From an uncultured Gammaproteobacteria bacterium (GTDB lineage: Bacteria; Pseudomonadota; Gammaproteobacteria; Pseudomonadales; Halieaceae), in the NCBI GenBank assembly GCA_902519405.1, contig CABYJX010000002.1, positions 26,695 to 90,694 on the forward strand: a stretch of DNA of 64,000 nucleotides. The letters run 5' to 3'. Made by a program: the position numbers and the translations under genes. Every line of letters starts with the position of its first letter. Position 1 is the stretch's first letter. The notes below the pieces were generated by a model that ran no database searches, was not told the origin of the DNA, and saw only the letters and a program-made list of their open reading frames with translations. Below are positions 38,721 through 47,447 of this stretch, piece by piece.

Positions 38721-39128
38721 ATGATTCAAAAAAGCATCTTATTAATAATTATCTCGTTTTTAAGTGGTTATGCTATTGCCGAGTGTGAATTGCCCGCAGC
38801 ACCGTCACTTCCTGATGGGGCCGTTTCAACTCTTGAGGAAATGCTCGCCGGACAAAAAGCCATGAAAAGTTTTCAAGCCGAGGTCGTTCAGTATAGGGCC
38901 TGCTTGGTTGGAATAGATGAGAACATTGGTGATGATCTCTCCGCCGCTCAAGCGGCCATAGATGCAAAGCTCGACGAAATGCGAAAACAGGTCTTGGAGG
39001 CTGACGAAGAAGCTAAAGATGCTCACGAGGAATTACTAGCTAAATATAATGCAGCAGTAGATAGTGAAGCGGCAATCGCTGGCGAGTTCAATATTGAAAT
39101 TCGTGAATATAAGGCAGTCAATCAATAA
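38721..39128 (+). CDS. Small secreted coiled-coil protein of unknown function
   Basis: A 135-residue protein with a clear Sec signal peptide (M-I-Q-K-S then a hydrophobic core, cleavage near A-I-A/E-C). The mature part has two cysteines about 39 residues apart, which could form a disulfide. It continues as a charged alpha-helical segment (residues 65-115) with heptad-like spacing, pI strongly acidic. A strong GAGGGGGAG Shine-Dalgarno precedes the ATG. It stands alone between uvrD and rmuC. Not recognised as a named family. Confidence 0.8.
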   Translation: MIQKSILLIIISFLSGYAIAECELPAAPSLPDGAVSTLEEMLAGQKAMKSFQAEVVQYRACLVGIDENIGDDLSAAQAAIDAKLDEMRKQVLEADEEAKDAHEELLAKYNAAVDSEAAIAGEFNIEIREYKAVNQ

Positions 39129-39151
39129 GCATTTTGCTCTATGCTAAATTT

Positions 39152-39178
39152 AGGGGCTATAACCCTCTACCCCTTTTA
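39152..39178 (+). terminator. Possible weak terminator after the secreted protein gene
   Basis: AGGGG and CCCCT arms with a short TTTT tract follow the stop of the secreted-protein gene. The loop is long (about 14 bases) and can also fold as AGGG/CCCT, so stability is modest. Confidence 0.3.
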
Positions 39179-39266
39179 AATCAGATGTGCCCTTTTTTGA
39201 GATCCTTGTTTTGGCATATCTGCAGCATTTGGCTTATAAAAACTAAAAATCTCCCTCTAGCTTAAT

Positions 39267-40520
39267 ATGTCCTCTTTTGATTTCTTGACTTTAGTAAGCC
39301 TCCTGCCGATTCTCGCTCTTACACTTTTTCTGTGGATGTCCCACAGACAAGTAAATAAAAAATATGTGTTAGAACTACAACGTGCAACAAAACTAGAAGC
39401 TGAACTTCGAGCCGAGAGAAATAAACTCGAAGAGGACAAGGCACGAGTATCCAATATCCGAGCAGAATTAACTAAGGAATTCGAAGTTGCTGCCAATCGT
39501 ATCCTTGAAAATAAATCCGAAAAATTTTCCAAGCAAAATAAAGAAGCAGTAGAGCAACTTATGAATCCCTTTAAAGAGCAGCTAGACAGGTTCGATAGAA
39601 GAATCGTTACCTCCAGAACAGAGGATGCTAAGGAGCGCCAGCAAGTTCGAGACGAGCTTAAGCAGATTCGTGATCTAGGCTTAGCTTTGAGCTCAAATGC
39701 TGAAAATCTAACAAGGGCACTTAAGGGCGATTCAAAAACTCAAGGCAATTGGGGTGAAATGATCCTCGAAAAGATATTGGAAAATTCAGGACTAAAAAAG
39801 GACCTACACTATCTAGTACAAAAATCGCAGAAAACCACTGAAGGTAAGACTGTCCAGCCTGATATTTTAATAACTCTGCCGGATAATAAAGTCATAGTGG
39901 TCGATTCAAAGGTTTCTCTGGTAGATTACGAGAAATCGATCAATTCCGAGACCGAGGAAGAAGAGGATCTTTTTCGTCAAAAACATGTGAATTCTATCGA
40001 AAATCATATAAGAGGGCTCTCAAAAAAGAATTATCAAAATCTTGATTCGCATCAAACACTAGACTTCGTACTTATATTTGTTGCGATCGATGAAGCTCTT
40101 TTGAGGGCTTTGAAAGACTCCCCTCGTCTTTTTGATTTGGCGATGACTCACAATATTGGCTTGGTATCGCCTAGCCTGCTAATGCCTTCTCTAAGGACCA
40201 TAGAAAATCTTTGGAGAACTGAAAATCAGAATAGAAATGCCGAACAGATAGCACGCGAGGCAGGTCAGCTATACGATAAATTTGTCAATTTTTTTAAAGT
40301 GTTTTCGCAAGTAGGTGAGAGGCTAGAGCAAGCACAAATATCATTTGAAGATGCCAAAAATAAGCTGGAAGGCGGGCGAGGGAATATGATAAATCGAGCC
40401 GAAAAGCTAAAGGCTCTTGGAGCAAAAACATCTAAGTCATTCCCTAACATTTCGAGTTTTACAGAGCCAGACGATAACATTACCAACAAAAAAGCAGGTA
40501 ATATCGACGATCTATCGTAA
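39267..40520 (+). CDS. rmuC: DNA recombination protein RmuC
   Basis: A 417-residue protein with an N-terminal membrane helix (about residues 5-24), a coiled coil to about 120, and a RmuC nuclease-like domain. The latter has G-N-W-G-E-M-I-L-E-K-I-L-E near residue 163, Q-P-D-I-L-I-T-L-P-D-N-K near 200 and V-V-D-S-K-V-S-L. RmuC limits recombination between inverted repeats and has a PD-(D/E)xK-type fold; its exact activity is unclear. It is convergent with the serine hydrolase gene. Confidence 0.94.
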   Translation: MSSFDFLTLVSLLPILALTLFLWMSHRQVNKKYVLELQRATKLEAELRAERNKLEEDKARVSNIRAELTKEFEVAANRILENKSEKFSKQNKEAVEQLMNPFKEQLDRFDRRIVTSRTEDAKERQQVRDELKQIRDLGLALSSNAENLTRALKGDSKTQGNWGEMILEKILENSGLKKDLHYLVQKSQKTTEGKTVQPDILITLPDNKVIVVDSKVSLVDYEKSINSETEEEEDLFRQKHVNSIENHIRGLSKKNYQNLDSHQTLDFVLIFVAIDEALLRALKDSPRLFDLAMTHNIGLVSPSLLMPSLRTIENLWRTENQNRNAEQIAREAGQLYDKFVNFFKVFSQVGERLEQAQISFEDAKNKLEGGRGNMINRAEKLKALGAKTSKSFPNISSFTEPDDNITNKKAGNIDDLS

Positions 40521-40590
40521 GGAAAACAAACTTTTTCAGAGGAGGATTGAAAGGCTAAACTTCACTATTAACGAGAGAATTTTCTTGCGC

Positions 40591-41814
40591 CTATTGAACG
40601 CTTTCTAAGACTCTGAGAGATAAATATTCAATTGTTGGTCGAGGAATATCAAAAATATTCCATCCATTAAATACAAGTATTAGGTCATATTCAGGAATCA
40701 CAAGCAGGTATTGTCCGCCATAGCCACTGCCACTAAATATCCATTTGCTCGATCCTCCTGTATAAGGCACAAGCCACCAGTGATATCCATATCGCCTCTC
40801 TCTGCCCTCGACTAGAGTATCTGGTGACATAGTTGATTTAGTCCAGTCAGCGCTTAGGATCTGACTGCCACCCCACGCCCCTTTACTAAGGTATAGATAG
40901 CCAAATTTGGCGAAATCCCTCGAAGATAAATACAATCCGCTTTCGGCATCAACAAGGCCAGTGGGCGTTTTCTTCCAATAAAAGTTATTTATTCCAAGAG
41001 GTGTAAATAAGTATTTATCAGCGTATTCATCAATATGCATACCTGTTGCCTGATAAAGAATATGAGATAGCAATACTGTTATCCCACTGTTATATACAAA
41101 TTTCGCTCCTGGCTGGAACTCCATTGGTAACGCTAAAATATATGTTATCCAGTCACTGCTGTTTTCCATTGCGGCGGCATTATTTAATGGATCAGTATAT
41201 TTGTAACTCAGCTCATCCCACTTTATTCCGGCCGTCATCGTTAGCAGGTCGCGCAGAGTAATCGAGCTTTTAAGTGGGTCTTGAAATAACGATCTATATT
41301 CCGCGAAGTATCCAAATATTTTGGTGTCGATATCTGGAATTTCACCTCGTGCAATCGCGATCCCAACGAGCGCCGAAGTTACGCTTTTGCTAACCGACTG
41401 TATTGTATGTAAGCGCGTTTCCTTGTAATAAGGATGCCACACTGGATCATAATAATTGTATTGAGCGCTTGCTGATTCTCCATAGTTGTCTCGCATGATT
41501 TTTGCTTGTTGATGTTTACGGTTTTTAGTCAGTGCGAAATAGTCGTTTTCGTAATATTCCTCAAAAACTATATAGCCATTTTTAATAATCAAAAAACTAT
41601 CTACATATCCGTGGCGTCCATCTTTAAATTCTTGATGCAGTTTCTGAATTACAGCGGAATTCACTCCTTGTTGCTCTAGCGATGATAAAGGCCACGTATT
41701 ATCCAGAGCCGCAGTACAAATTCTATGCCCCATCAGCGTTAAAAATAGAATTAGCAGTGCCGTGGAATGTGACTTAAAAAAATCAATTCCCGTCTGCCGG
41801 AGTTCGACTGACAT
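40591..41814 (-). CDS. Beta-lactamase-fold serine hydrolase, exported
   Basis: A 407-residue protein with an N-terminal hydrophobic segment (about 18-30) consistent with export. The S-x-x-K motif is S140-V-S-K, a Y-N-S stands in the second motif position near residue 242, and G-S-G-Y-G-G near residue 365 takes the place of K-T-G/H-x-G. W-x-P-L-S-S-L-E-Q-Q-G-V-N near the N-terminus and H-T-I-Q-S-V-S-K fit the class C/6-aminohexanoate-dimer hydrolase (EstB/NylB) group. Probably an esterase or amidase, not an antibiotic lactamase. It follows MAPEG on the same strand. Confidence 0.85.
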   Translation of the reverse strand: MSVELRQTGIDFFKSHSTALLILFLTLMGHRICTAALDNTWPLSSLEQQGVNSAVIQKLHQEFKDGRHGYVDSFLIIKNGYIVFEEYYENDYFALTKNRKHQQAKIMRDNYGESASAQYNYYDPVWHPYYKETRLHTIQSVSKSVTSALVGIAIARGEIPDIDTKIFGYFAEYRSLFQDPLKSSITLRDLLTMTAGIKWDELSYKYTDPLNNAAAMENSSDWITYILALPMEFQPGAKFVYNSGITVLLSHILYQATGMHIDEYADKYLFTPLGINNFYWKKTPTGLVDAESGLYLSSRDFAKFGYLYLSKGAWGGSQILSADWTKSTMSPDTLVEGRERRYGYHWWLVPYTGGSSKWIFSGSGYGGQYLLVIPEYDLILVFNGWNIFDIPRPTIEYLSLRVLESVQ

Positions 41815-41839
41815 CTTCTTAATAATCGTGCTGACCTTG

Positions 41840-42271
41840 TTAATTAACTATATGAAGCATTTCGCGGATAAGCATAGCTGAAAGAGCACACCAACTTAAC
41901 ATAAACACGCCAAAACGAACCCATACATAATTCACGGTGGCCTGAACGATCGAATGAGCGAGTCTCAGAAGGCAGTAACTCCATGCTAAATTGAGATGAA
42001 TAATATCCGTATGCTCTTGCGCCCAAATAACAAAAACTATTGCATAGAAGAGAGTGGGCTGTTCCCACAGATGATTATAATTATCTGCCACTCTCTCTAC
42101 TTTGCTTGGGAACAGGCCGCCCATAGCTGAAGGATGCGAAAGATCCTGCATATTCGTGCCCTGCTTTTCTAGTTCTTTTGCCGCTGGAATTCGTGTTGCA
42201 TACATCCAAATCATCATGATCATACTAAGTGCGCCCATGAAAAGGACGGGCTGTAAGATAAGGTTGTTCAT
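41840..42271 (-). CDS. MAPEG family membrane protein
   Basis: A 143-residue protein with four hydrophobic helices. The central R-V-A-D-N-Y-N-H-L-W-E-Q-P-x-L-F-Y near residue 60 and R-L-A-H-S-I-V-Q near 106 are MAPEG hallmarks of the bacterial subgroup. Eukaryotic members are glutathione transferases or eicosanoid enzymes, but the bacterial role is usually unknown. A GGGGGA Shine-Dalgarno precedes the ATG. It is followed by the serine hydrolase gene 25 bases later, so the two may be co-transcribed. Confidence 0.88.
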   Translation of the reverse strand: MNNLILQPVLFMGALSMIMMIWMYATRIPAAKELEKQGTNMQDLSHPSAMGGLFPSKVERVADNYNHLWEQPTLFYAIVFVIWAQEHTDIIHLNLAWSYCLLRLAHSIVQATVNYVWVRFGVFMLSWCALSAMLIREMLHIVN

Positions 42272-42562
42272 GATTTTCGTCCCCCTAGTTAATTTGTATT
42301 TAAACGATATTGGTTAGAAGCCACGGGTGCAACTTCTAGTATTGAACTGATATTATCCTTTAATGGACTGATTTTGGTAATTTCTGATTTATTGAAACTG
42401 TTGTACGACACAGATGTAGAAGAAATATAGCTTCTCCACCCCTCGTTAGGTGTTAAGCTTATTAGCAAGGCCTCAGGAGGTTGGAAAGCCAGCACAAGTA
42501 AGATAGTCTTTATCGCCTTTTTTCTATTCACTCCTCGTTTCTCAATTTCAGGATTTTCTGTC
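42272..42562. other. Intergenic region between MAPEG and aldehyde dehydrogenase genes
   Basis: A 291-base divergent gap. A 91-codon minus-strand ORF (42289-42564) fills it, but that ORF starts on the aldehyde dehydrogenase ATG itself, has no Shine-Dalgarno and no recognised homology. Most likely this stretch holds the two divergent promoters. No clear operator was found. Confidence 0.5.
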
Positions 42563-44014
42563 ATGGCAAAAATAGATCATCAATTAGATATCAAAATACC
42601 AGGATTAGATAAGCAGCTAATCGCGGGGCGGTGGACTGATCCATCTCCACCCGAATATTCTGTAATTTCTCCATCGACGGAACAGATAATTGCCAACACC
42701 TCTGCCGTCACAATAGAAGACGCCGAGAAGGCTGTGGTTTCAGCCCGAGAGGCTTTCGACAGTGGCGCTTGGGCAAATCTGTCGGTCGAGGAAAGAGTGG
42801 TTCACTGCTCAAAGCTATGTGATGCTATGGAGTCAAGGCTGGCAGATTTGAATCGAGCCTGGGTACTGGAATCAGGCCCAACCCTTAGCCACGCTGAGAT
42901 AATAAACAACAATGTCGCGGTAACAATTTGGCGCAAAATGCTCGATACAGCACCTGAGCTAGACTGGTCAGAGTATAGAGATGATGTTTTACTTTTACGC
43001 GAACCAATTGGTACTGTACTGTCCATCATGACGTTCAATGGCCCTATCGTGCTAATGGCGATGAAGATAATTCCTGCGATACTCGCAGGTTGTACCGTCA
43101 TCGGAAAACATGCACCCGAGTCACAATTAACCTCACGGCTGCTTTCCGAAGCGATAGAAGAGGCAGATATCCCGCCGGGTGTTTTAACACTTCTTCCCGC
43201 TGACACTGAAGTTACTCAATACTTAGTATCGCACCCTAGTATTGACATGGTCTCCCTCACGGGCGGCACACAGATTGGTATCGAAGTGATAAAACGGACG
43301 GCTGACAGGCTTGCCAGGACCACGCTTGAATTGGGCGGCAAGTCGCCAGCTATTCTCTTGGGAGACGTTGACATAGCAGAGACAATTGACACTTTGATCC
43401 CAGGCAGCACCGCTTTTATGGGTCAGGTTTGCGTCAGCCTATCTCGTATTTTGGCACCAGCGGATAGGTACTCAGAAATCATTGAGGCCCTCGCAGAAAA
43501 ATACTCAAAATTTGTGTTGGGTGACCCGCTGTCCACTGAAGTTGATCAAGGACCAATCTCGACAGAGCGAGGTCTACTTCGAACCGAACGCGCCGTCCAG
43601 TCCGCGAAACAACAAGGCGCGCGGGTAGTAGTAGGAGGTACCCGTCCATCCGAGATGGAGAGAGGTTGGTGGTACCAACCAACTTTGCTGGACCATGTAA
43701 GTAACTCCATGGACATCGCTCAGGTAGAGGTCTTCGGTCCTGTTACAGCTGTTATCCCTTACTCCGGCATTGAGGAGGCAATCGAATTGGCCAACGATTC
43801 AGACTTTGGCCTTGCTGCCTCGGTCTACGGGGCTGACTCTAATGAATGCATGCGGGTGGCGAACAGGCTCAAATCTGGCAGCGTTGCTATTAATACCGCC
43901 GGCATCTCTTTCCTACAGCCTTTTGGAGGATACAAGAAATCCGGGTGGGGTCGAGAGTGCGGTCCAGAGGGTATTTTGGAGTTCACTCAAATAAAGCAAG
44001 TTATAGGCGTTTAG
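42563..44014 (+). CDS. NAD(P)-dependent aldehyde dehydrogenase
   Basis: A 483-residue ALDH-superfamily enzyme that oxidises an aldehyde to the acid. The general base Glu is in L-E256-L-G-G-K-S-P and the catalytic Cys is C290 in F-M-G-Q-V-C. The cofactor loop M-T-F-N-G-P and the C-terminal P-F-G-G-Y-K-K-S-G-W-G-R-E are also present. The substrate cannot be read from sequence. It lies tail to tail with the PQQ alcohol dehydrogenase; oxidation of that enzyme's aldehyde product is a reasonable inference. Confidence 0.93.
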   Translation: MAKIDHQLDIKIPGLDKQLIAGRWTDPSPPEYSVISPSTEQIIANTSAVTIEDAEKAVVSAREAFDSGAWANLSVEERVVHCSKLCDAMESRLADLNRAWVLESGPTLSHAEIINNNVAVTIWRKMLDTAPELDWSEYRDDVLLLREPIGTVLSIMTFNGPIVLMAMKIIPAILAGCTVIGKHAPESQLTSRLLSEAIEEADIPPGVLTLLPADTEVTQYLVSHPSIDMVSLTGGTQIGIEVIKRTADRLARTTLELGGKSPAILLGDVDIAETIDTLIPGSTAFMGQVCVSLSRILAPADRYSEIIEALAEKYSKFVLGDPLSTEVDQGPISTERGLLRTERAVQSAKQQGARVVVGGTRPSEMERGWWYQPTLLDHVSNSMDIAQVEVFGPVTAVIPYSGIEEAIELANDSDFGLAASVYGADSNECMRVANRLKSGSVAINTAGISFLQPFGGYKKSGWGRECGPEGILEFTQIKQVIGV

Positions 44015-44159
44015 CGCCCGAATTCGTAATCTCACGTCTAAAAGGGCCATGGGCCATGTTGTTTTTTTGTGCGAGGATTTGGGTGAGCAAAACCAAGATA
44101 AGACCGCCAGCGAGTCGCTATGAAGTGCGACTTGCAATTTGCCTACCTGACATCGGGGT

Positions 44160-46211
44160 CTAGTTATTCTTTACTCCAGCACTCGTCAGTGCGTCATTGG
44201 CTACCATGGTCTGTTGTAACAGGTATTCGTAAATTGCTTGAACTTCACTTTCTCGTAAATCATCGAATAAGGGCATATTTTTCTCTAATAAAGCGCCCTC
44301 CACAACAATCGAACGGAAAGTACTGTAATTTAATAGCGTCCTGGATTCTCTAAGATCTGGTGCTGCGGCACCAACGGAGTGTGCATCTGAGCCGTGGCAG
44401 ATTGCACATGACGCCTGATGATACAAAACATAGCCTTCAAAGGCTAAATCGTCGTCGATCTCAATTTCGTTTCCTCCAAGTTCTATTGGTGCGAAGGGAG
44501 CCGGTGCAGAGGTTTTAGGCAACTGATGATCGCCTTTCAGACTAAAACTGAGAACTCTTATGCCGTCTCCTTTGTAACGCCACCCGTGTTCTCGAAATGG
44601 TTCTAATCCAAACGATGCTAGCCCTCCCCACCCTGCCAGAACAGTAACATATTGAATCCCATCGAGTTCATAACTGATAGGAGCAGCCGTGATGCCTCGC
44701 TTAGCATCGAAGGACCAGAGCTGGTCACCCGATGAAGCATCGTGTGCCGCGAAGACACCGTCACCTCTGCCCTGAAATACGACGCCACCGGCTGTAGACA
44801 AGGTGCCGCCATTCCAGATCGGCAGATCCTCGATTTTCCAGCGGCTTTTTTGTAACACTGGATCCCAGGCGAGCAATGCCCCTGTACCATCCAATGGTTC
44901 GGTATTTGTGAGCTCGGTGATTATTCCGATGGTAAAAAAGTTATCACGTGCGACATATGTCGGTGGCTTCGAATGGTAAGCACCCTGACGGATTGTTGGA
45001 ATAAACACAAGCCCCAAATTCGGATTAAATGACATCGGCTGCCAGTTATGCGCTCCATAAGTACTGGGATAAATAAGTTTTCTCTCTCCAGGCTTCACCC
45101 GCACACCAGGCGTTTCCACCGGACGACCAGTCTTCATATCAATGCGGTCAGCCCATGTAGCCTTTTCATATTTCTCGGCGCTAATCAGTTCCCCTGTGGC
45201 CCTGTCTAAAACATAAAAAAACCCATTGGTGGGCGCCTGTAGAAGGACATCGCGAGTTCTGCCTTCGATCTCAAGCGTTGCCATCACGATATCCATGGTG
45301 GCTTTATAATCCCACTGCTCTCCTGGATTAACCTGATAATGCCAGACATACTCTCCAGTATCTGCTCTCAACGCCAATATCGATGCAAGAAAAAGATTAT
45401 CGCCTTTACCTTCACTTCTAACATCGCGATCCCAAGGATCACCGTTTCCGACCCCGACGAACAGTAGATCAAGTTTCGGGTCGTAAGTTAAGGCGTTCCA
45501 AACTGTACCACCGCCAAAATGCTTCCACCATCGCCCATGCCAAGTTTTTGCTGCCATTTCCATAGCAGAGTTTTCGAAGCCGTCCGCGGGATTACCCGGA
45601 ACAGTGTAAAATCGCCAGATCCGGTCCCCGGTTTCAGCATCGTAAGCTTCAACAAAACCTCGGGTCCCAAATTCCGCGCCACTATTACCAATGAAGACCT
45701 TACCATCTGCTGCTCTGGGTGCTCCGTTGATAGTTTTTCTTTCCCCTATCGGAAACGCCCGGCTAGCCCAAACAACTTTGCCAGTCTCTGAATCTAGCGC
45801 CACTAATCTACCATCTGGTGTGCCTACAAATAGCTTTTCATCGAGGTAAGCAATACCACGATTTGTGTTAAAGCTGATGGCTATACTTCGAGGAGAGTGT
45901 CGCCAAGATTTAGGATCATAGGTCCAGAGCAGCTCACCCGATCGCGCATTTACTGCGTGAACGATTGCGCGATCTGCGGAAAAATACAGTATGCCGTCTA
46001 CCATCAGGGGTGTGCTCAGCAATGATACAGCGTCAGGAACATCAAGCGTCCACGCTAGGCCCAGATCAGAAACGGTATTTTTTTTTATTTGAGTCAAAGG
46101 ACTATGTCGCTGCTCGGTATAATCTAACCCATAGGAGGGCCAATCACTTGCCATGGAGGCACCTGATAACAACAAAATGCAAATGCAGTTTTTGACGTTT
46201 TTGATTATCAA
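44160..46211 (-). CDS. PQQ-dependent alcohol dehydrogenase with C-terminal cytochrome c (quinohemoprotein)
   Basis: Periplasmic type II quinohemoprotein that oxidises alcohols and passes electrons through heme c. The TTG at 46211 gives 683 residues with a clean signal peptide (M-I-I-K-N-V-K-N then C-I-C-I-L-L-L-S-G-A-S-M-A); the longer track start lacks this. The propeller has G-A-E-F-G-T-R-G, G-G-T-V-W-N-A-L, G-N-G-D-P-W and the catalytic-Asp segment E-Q-W-D-Y. The heme motif C-A-I-C-H is at about 602-606 with N-M-P-L as Met ligand. The vicinal Cys pair usual near the N-terminus is absent (see findings). Confidence 0.93.
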   Translation of the reverse strand: MIIKNVKNCICILLLSGASMASDWPSYGLDYTEQRHSPLTQIKKNTVSDLGLAWTLDVPDAVSLLSTPLMVDGILYFSADRAIVHAVNARSGELLWTYDPKSWRHSPRSIAISFNTNRGIAYLDEKLFVGTPDGRLVALDSETGKVVWASRAFPIGERKTINGAPRAADGKVFIGNSGAEFGTRGFVEAYDAETGDRIWRFYTVPGNPADGFENSAMEMAAKTWHGRWWKHFGGGTVWNALTYDPKLDLLFVGVGNGDPWDRDVRSEGKGDNLFLASILALRADTGEYVWHYQVNPGEQWDYKATMDIVMATLEIEGRTRDVLLQAPTNGFFYVLDRATGELISAEKYEKATWADRIDMKTGRPVETPGVRVKPGERKLIYPSTYGAHNWQPMSFNPNLGLVFIPTIRQGAYHSKPPTYVARDNFFTIGIITELTNTEPLDGTGALLAWDPVLQKSRWKIEDLPIWNGGTLSTAGGVVFQGRGDGVFAAHDASSGDQLWSFDAKRGITAAPISYELDGIQYVTVLAGWGGLASFGLEPFREHGWRYKGDGIRVLSFSLKGDHQLPKTSAPAPFAPIELGGNEIEIDDDLAFEGYVLYHQASCAICHGSDAHSVGAAAPDLRESRTLLNYSTFRSIVVEGALLEKNMPLFDDLRESEVQAIYEYLLQQTMVANDALTSAGVKNN

Positions 46212-46641
46212 CCGTAGATCCGCATGCTGATTTGAAATTGCCCGACCCCGCGTCTCTAGCAACGCGTACTCAAGAGGTGGAGCATACAGGGAATTTCTAA
46301 TTCTATAAATCAGATATTTAAAAAAACACCGATGGTTTACCTTGCTTAGAAAAACCAGATATCAACTCGAATGCAGAATTATCTATATTAAACACACTAG
46401 CAACTGGATTCTCTATTTTAGCCTGCTCCAATATTACGAAGTTGTTTATAAGTTGTATCGTGTAAATTAAAATGTTTTGATTTAGTAACTTCTGCATCAG
46501 TGTTAATAAATCTTTTCTTATAGCTAATTCGGTAAGGGAGAAAAGTTCGTTAAACTATAATAGTCATACCCATGTATATGTTGATGCAACTGATATTGAT
46601 GACAAAAATGATAGGTCCTAACTATTCTATTGAGGTTCTTA
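46212..46641. other. AT-rich intergenic region upstream of the PQQ dehydrogenase and NTF2-like genes
   Basis: About 430 bases between divergent genes. It contains a 59-codon minus-strand ORF (46318-46497) with no Shine-Dalgarno and no recognised family, and a TATAAT at 46555-46560 that may serve the NTF2-like gene. Nothing else is supported. The base composition is more AT-rich than the flanking dehydrogenase. Confidence 0.5.
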
Positions 46642-47037
46642 ATGTCTAGAGAAAAATTAGAAGTCCAGCTGCTTAATCTTCTCCAGAAGGTATATTTTGA
46701 TAACATAGATAACAGTAAAGCTGATGAAGCCGTGGAAGCAATGCATCCAGAAGTAAGATGGGTTCATAATCAAGTATGGGAACATGACGGACACAAAAGT
46801 GAAGCAAGAGATATTTTGGAGGGCAAAGAATCTGTCAGGGACTTTTTAAGAAAAAGAGTGATAGAAATGCAAAAAGAAGGAATAGTGCATAAAGTAAATT
46901 CTGTTAGTTCGAATGGAGAGTTAGGCGCATTCCAAGCTGATGTCATTGGACCCGATAAAACAAAGAGGCCTTTTTTTGGTTTGGTAAAGATTAAAGAAGG
47001 GAAAATTTTTTATTATAGAGTTTTGCCAAAAGAGTAA
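46642..47037 (+). CDS. NTF2/SnoaL-like nuclear transport factor 2 fold protein
   Basis: The ATG at 46642 gives 131 residues; the track TTG at 46630 is part of the Shine-Dalgarno region (TTGAGG). A-M-H-P-E-V-R-W-V-H-N near residue 30, R-D-F-L-R-K-R and the C-terminal G-K-I-F-Y-Y-R-V-L match the small cone-shaped NTF2-like fold. The fold is shared by isomerases, hydrolases and ring-hydroxylating partners, so no function can be given. AT-rich with many AAA/AAT codons, unlike the PQQ dehydrogenase beside it. Confidence 0.75.
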   Translation: MSREKLEVQLLNLLQKVYFDNIDNSKADEAVEAMHPEVRWVHNQVWEHDGHKSEARDILEGKESVRDFLRKRVIEMQKEGIVHKVNSVSSNGELGAFQADVIGPDKTKRPFFGLVKIKEGKIFYYRVLPKE

Positions 47038-47198
47038 AGTAACCGATAAAACTGTCCTTAATCGACCTTCTCCCCCCGGATCTAGAATCTATTTAAGGAT
47101 TACTGCGCGCTTCACTATAGTCGCTCTTTCAGTTAATACGTTTGCAACACTCGAAAGTAGTGGGTAACCGAAAGAAGTTGCTCATCTGAAAGATCTGG

Positions 47199-47447
47199 GG
47201 CGTTGTCACTTGTGGAGGTCTTACCTTCGTGGCTGGAACCATCGATAACTACTTACGTACCTTTGATAGCGAAATTGAAGAGGAGCTTTGAAGAAGCCAA
47301 CTGCCTGCTGGAGCGCAAGCAGGGCACATGACATTCATTTCGGAGAAATCGGGAGCTTAGTACCTGGTGATACCTGCTGGCGGGCATGTATCTATGCAGA
47401 CGAATATTGGAGATGCAGTTGTAGCGTTTAAATTACCTGATATGTAG
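47199..47447 (+). pseudogene. Decayed C-terminal fragment of a PQQ-dependent glucose/quinate-type dehydrogenase
   Basis: One plus-strand frame reads G-G-L-T-F-V-A-G-T-I-D-N-Y-L-R-T-F-D, then stop, then Q-L-P-A-G-A-Q-A-G-H-M-T-F-I-S-E-K-S-G-A, stop, then Y-L-V-I-P-A-G-G-H-V-S-M-Q-T, ending G-D-A-V-V-A-F-K-L-P-D-M and TAG. This parallels the end of membrane PQQ dehydrogenases (T-x-D-x-Y-L-R-A-F-D...L-W-x-x-x-L-P-A-G-x-Q-A...Q-Y-V-V-I-x-A-G-G-H...G-D-x-x-V-A-x-x-L-P-D). TGA (47289) stands where Trp is usual and TAG (47358) where Gln is usual. The rest of the gene is missing. Confidence 0.8.

Noticed and set aside
40591-41814. Antibiotic beta-lactamase
   Set aside because: S-x-x-K is present, but the other motifs fit the esterase/6-aminohexanoate-dimer hydrolase group, not a resistance enzyme.
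42289-42564. 91-codon minus-strand ORF between the MAPEG and aldehyde dehydrogenase genes
   Set aside because: It begins on the aldehyde dehydrogenase start codon, lacks a Shine-Dalgarno and shows no recognisable family; the gap more likely holds two promoters.
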